Positions 14,850 to 17,490 of a stretch of 17,490 bases of DNA are shown here, in pieces; position 1 is the stretch's first letter; each line of letters opens with the position of its first letter. This stretch comes from Acidimicrobiaceae bacterium. Lineage in GTDB: Bacteria > Actinomycetota > Acidimicrobiia > Acidimicrobiales > Ilumatobacteraceae. The position numbers were made by a program, and so were the translations under genes. The notes under the pieces are model-generated. The model had not been told where the DNA came from, searched no databases, and saw only the letters and a program-made list of their open reading frames with translations. The DNA lies in assembly GCA_006515795.1 (NCBI GenBank), contig VFMC01000001.1, positions 1-17,490 on the forward strand. Direction: 5' to 3'.

Positions 14850-15305
14850 ATGATCAGGCCTGTCACCGTTTCCATCGACGTATCCCATGCTGTCGAGGAG
14901 GTCTTCGACTTCCTCGACGTCATGGCCAACCATGAATCCTTCAACGACCACCTCATGCGCGACTGGGAGCTGTCGGGACCCGCGCGAGGCGTGGGGTCCA
15001 AGGCGCGTGTGCGCACCAGTGCCCTCGGCATGAGCGACACTGTCGACATCGAGGTCATCGACTCGGATGCTCCGACCAGGATCGTCGAGGTGAACATCGC
15101 GGCCAAGGCCAGACGCACGGGTCAGGGCACGTACACCTTGACCCCGCTTCCGGGAGGAGGCACCCACATCACCTTCGAGTACCGGTGGATCATTGCGCCG
15201 GCGCTCGATCGACTCACCAAACCAATGGCCCGCGCCTACATCAAACGCAACAACACCACGGCCATGCACCGCCTCGCCGAGCAACTCGACAGGGCTGATA
15301 CGTAA
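14850..15305 (+). CDS. SRPBCC (START-like) family protein
   Basis: The 151-residue protein shows the polyketide-cyclase/SRPBCC pattern: a first strand TVSIDVSHAVEEVFDFLDV, then helices, then strands with RTSALGMSDTVDIEV, GTYTLTPLPGGGTHITFEYRW, and a long C-terminal helix (HRLAEQL). The fold makes a hydrophobic pocket for lipids or small aromatics. Divergence from a TetR gene suggests the protein binds or detoxifies the regulator's ligand. The ATG at 14850 directly abuts an operator and has no ribosome site, consistent with a leaderless mRNA. Confidence 0.88.
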   Translation: MIRPVTVSIDVSHAVEEVFDFLDVMANHESFNDHLMRDWELSGPARGVGSKARVRTSALGMSDTVDIEVIDSDAPTRIVEVNIAAKARRTGQGTYTLTPLPGGGTHITFEYRWIIAPALDRLTKPMARAYIKRNNTTAMHRLAEQLDRADT

Positions 15306-15420
15306 CCGACTGGCGGCGGGTGAGTTTGTCCGATCGCGTCACCCTGCGAGCTCGTGCCGCTCATCCTGTCGGCGGACGCCGATTCGCCGTCGAGCGGATC
15401 CGCCCACGGGCACCCGAGCG

Positions 15421-15426
15421 CATACT
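15421..15426 (+). promoter_or_regulatory. -10-like box of the lipoprotein gene
   Basis: CATACT lies exactly 6 bases before ATG 15433, the same spacing as at tetR and the antitoxin gene. No ribosome site is visible, so transcription may start at the start codon. Confidence 0.4.
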
Positions 15427-15432
15427 GGGCCC

Positions 15433-16731
15433 ATGCGACGTCGGCCCACACGCAAGCGCGTCACCCTCGAGGCCGGCGTGGTGGGCTGCGCTCTTCTCGT
15501 TGCTGGGTGCGCGAGCGTCGACGATTCGGCGCCCTCCGCATCGTCGAGGCCGATCTCAACGGCAAACACGGATGTCACCACGGCTTCGGCGGCCGCATCG
15601 AACGCGACCGATCCGATCGAGCTCCCGACCACCAGCACGTTCGAGCCCTCGACGACGGCACCGGTTGCCGAGCAGCGCCTCGACCCGCAACTCGAACAAC
15701 GGCTTCAGGCGATACTCGACGCCGCCATGCCGAGCATGCTCACACCTGAGGCCACCCTCCAGGCCGCGGTGCTCGTGGGATCGACCGACACCTCATGGAG
15801 CGGAGCAGCCGGACGCGACGACGATGCAAACCGGCCGTTTCGGATGGCAAGTGTCGGCAAGACCTTCACCGCGGCAACGACGCTCCGATTGGTCGAGAGC
15901 GGAGCGTTCGCGATCGACGACACGATCGACGGACTGCTGTCGGCGGAAACGCTCGCGTTGCTGAGCGGGGACGGGTACCGCGTGTCGGAGATCACCGTCG
16001 AGCAACTGCTGGTGCACACGGCCGGGTTGTTCGACTACGCGTTCGGTGAGGGCTCGCCGATGCTGCAACGGTACGTCCTGCTCGGCGAGATCATCGAGCG
16101 CACCACCGGCAAGCCCTATGCAGCGGCGATGCGTGAGTTGCTCGGCTACGACCGGCTCGGTCTCGAACAGGTGTGGCTCGAGCACGGCGAAAATGCGCCA
16201 CCTGGTGCGCCGACGATCTCCCGCTCGTTCTTCACCACGACCGAGCTGACTGATCTCGACTTCTCCATCGACGCGTTCGGGGGAGGCGGACTCGCTGGAA
16301 CGGGCCCTGACATTGCCCGGTTCTTCGAGGCCTTGCTTGGAGGCGAGGTGTTCGATGACCCGAGCACGCTCGATCTGATGTTGCGGATACCCGCGACGAA
16401 CATGGGACTCGAAGAGTTCGGCATCCCGTTCGGTGATGGCGCCAGTGGTCTCTATCGCATCGAGATCGCCGGCAACACGTGCTGGAACCACCGCGGATTC
16501 CTTGGCACGATCGCCCTCGCCTGCCCCGCCGCCGACCTCACCGTCGTTGTCACGACCAACACCGCGACCACCGAACCGCTGGCGATCGCCAGCGACCTCG
16601 TGATCGCGATGAGCCAGCAGCGTGCTCAGCTACGAACCGTCCCAGCTGCCCGACGAACTGGTCCGGACGGAGGAGCTCAGGCTGCAGGCGCTGCGGTCAA
16701 CCGCCGCCGTGGCCGCAGGACGCCTACGTAG
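15433..16731 (+). CDS. Beta-lactamase-fold serine hydrolase-like lipoprotein, probably defective
   Basis: The 432-residue protein has a lipoprotein signal: basic N-terminus, hydrophobic stretch and lipobox LVAGC with Cys26. A Ser/Thr/Ala-rich linker (27-80) follows, then a class C beta-lactamase/DD-peptidase-like domain. The Ser-X-X-Lys motif is SVGK (Ser140, Lys143), and a late HRG (353-355) fits the third motif. Between HTAGLFDYA (195-203) and RYVLLGEIIERTTGKPY (213-229) only about 10 residues remain, where relatives usually have about 50 including Tyr-Ser-Asn; the aligned place reads PML. The catalytic Tyr thus seems lost. The C-terminal tail overlaps the convergent MFS gene by 55 bases. 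The start is ATG 15433, not the longer open frame, because the signal peptide begins there. Confidence 0.82.
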   Translation: MRRRPTRKRVTLEAGVVGCALLVAGCASVDDSAPSASSRPISTANTDVTTASAAASNATDPIELPTTSTFEPSTTAPVAEQRLDPQLEQRLQAILDAAMPSMLTPEATLQAAVLVGSTDTSWSGAAGRDDDANRPFRMASVGKTFTAATTLRLVESGAFAIDDTIDGLLSAETLALLSGDGYRVSEITVEQLLVHTAGLFDYAFGEGSPMLQRYVLLGEIIERTTGKPYAAAMRELLGYDRLGLEQVWLEHGENAPPGAPTISRSFFTTTELTDLDFSIDAFGGGGLAGTGPDIARFFEALLGGEVFDDPSTLDLMLRIPATNMGLEEFGIPFGDGASGLYRIEIAGNTCWNHRGFLGTIALACPAADLTVVVTTNTATTEPLAIASDLVIAMSQQRAQLRTVPAARRTGPDGGAQAAGAAVNRRRGRRTPT

Positions 16732-17490
16732 CCGATCACCGCGCACACGGCCATGCACGACGTCTGCGCGTTGAACAACACTCGGGCGGTGGTCAGCTCC
16801 AGGAGCGCGCCCGACCCGATCGAGCCGATGCCCGATCCGAGCGCGGCGACCGCTCCGGACAACCCGGCGAGTCGGCCGAGCGCGTCGCGTGGTGCGAGCT
16901 GTTGGAGCGTTGCGGTTGTGCCGACCTGCGAGGTGATGTTGGGGAAGCCGGTCAGCCCGAACAGCAAGACGTAGATCCACAGCGTCGTGGTGAACGTCGG
17001 CGCGTTCACGAAGCCGAGACCTATCACGAAGAACAGCGCGTAGCCGACCACCATCACCAGGGGCGCGTCCCAACGACCGGCGAACCGGGCGATGATCAGC
17101 CCGCTCACGATGCCGCCGAACGCTGCGCTGCCCCGGATCACCCCCACCTCGGTGCCGCCCCCGCCGAGGTAGTCGGCGACGAACGCGATGAACACCACGT
17201 TGAACGCCCCGAACGCCACGTGGACGACCGCCTGCACCGCGAGCATCGCACTCAGTTGCGGTGAGGCGCGGACGACACGGAGCCCGGCGCGCACCGACGC
17301 ATCGGTCTGCTCGTCGTCACCGTCGTGGCGTGCCGATCGCTGCGCCGCCGCACTGCGGATCAGCCAAGCGCTCAAGCCGCCGATCACGAACGTCGCCGCG
17401 TCGGCCACGACCACGGCGGTGAGTCCGCCGGTCGCGACGGCGATGCCGCCCAAGGGCGCTCCCACGAGCCGCGCCAGCGAGCCGCCGGTC
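16677..17490 (-). CDS. MFS transporter (5' part off window)
   Basis: The frame is open to the right edge; about 270 C-terminal residues are visible. Repeated hydrophobic segments and the family block ARLVGAPLGGIAVATGG (TM5 region) with VVADAATFVIGGLSAWLI, then a charged central loop (SAAAQRSARHDGDDEQT), mark a drug-efflux-like MFS protein with six TM segments after the loop. The glycine-rich GSAAFGGIVSGLIIARFAGR segment matches the conserved start of the second half. The substrate is unknown. A GTG at 17465 is internal, not the start. The 3' end overlaps the lipoprotein gene. Confidence 0.88.
   Translation of the reverse strand, partial: TGGSLARLVGAPLGGIAVATGGLTAVVVADAATFVIGGLSAWLIRSAAAQRSARHDGDDEQTDASVRAGLRVVRASPQLSAMLAVQAVVHVAFGAFNVVFIAFVADYLGGGGTEVGVIRGSAAFGGIVSGLIIARFAGRWDAPLVMVVGYALFFVIGLGFVNAPTFTTTLWIYVLLFGLTGFPNITSQVGTTATLQQLAPRDALGRLAGLSGAVAALGSGIGSIGSGALLELTTARVLFNAQTSCMAVCAVIGYVGVLRPRRRLTAAPAA

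Overview
The window is GC-rich and densely packed, with frequent 4-8 bp gene overlaps, ATGA start/stop junctions, a SARP-type regulator, an ArsR-ArsC fusion and a mixture of Shine-Dalgarno-led and apparently leaderless genes. This points to a high-GC actinobacterium; an Acidimicrobiia-like soil or water lineage is my guess, not something the sequence proves. No rRNA, tRNA, CRISPR array or complete insertion sequence was seen.

Left part (1-3352): a partial isochorismatase-family hydrolase runs off the left edge and diverges from a class I SAM methyltransferase. Next, on the minus strand, is a three-gene arsenic operon: an ArsR-ArsC fusion, an aquaglyceroporin of AqpS type and a stand-alone arsenate reductase. 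The order regulator - channel - reductase matches the known Sinorhizobium meliloti scheme, in which arsenate is reduced and arsenite leaves through the channel. A perfect palindrome sits on the operon promoter.

Centre (3353-9786): five plus-strand genes form a tight operon that I cannot assign to a known system. They encode a 1135-residue multidomain protein, 324- and 138-residue unknown proteins, an M64-family zinc metallopeptidase, and an 84-residue protein that is a free copy of the peptidase's C-terminal domain. None has an obvious signal peptide. A tandem repeat and a strong hairpin lie in the leader. A SARP/BTAD regulator converges on the operon from the right and overlaps its last gene. 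This operon is the best candidate for an undescribed system.

Right part (10565-17490): a mixed region with a DinB/mycothiol-type protein, a DUF4389 membrane protein, and two broken genes (a secreted-type fragment and a Fic/Doc toxin remnant) meeting at one junction. Then come a nitrilase, a MazEF-like toxin-antitoxin pair, a TetR regulator divergent from an SRPBCC protein with a double operator between them, a beta-lactamase-fold lipoprotein that appears to have lost its Tyr motif, and an MFS transporter that runs off the right edge.
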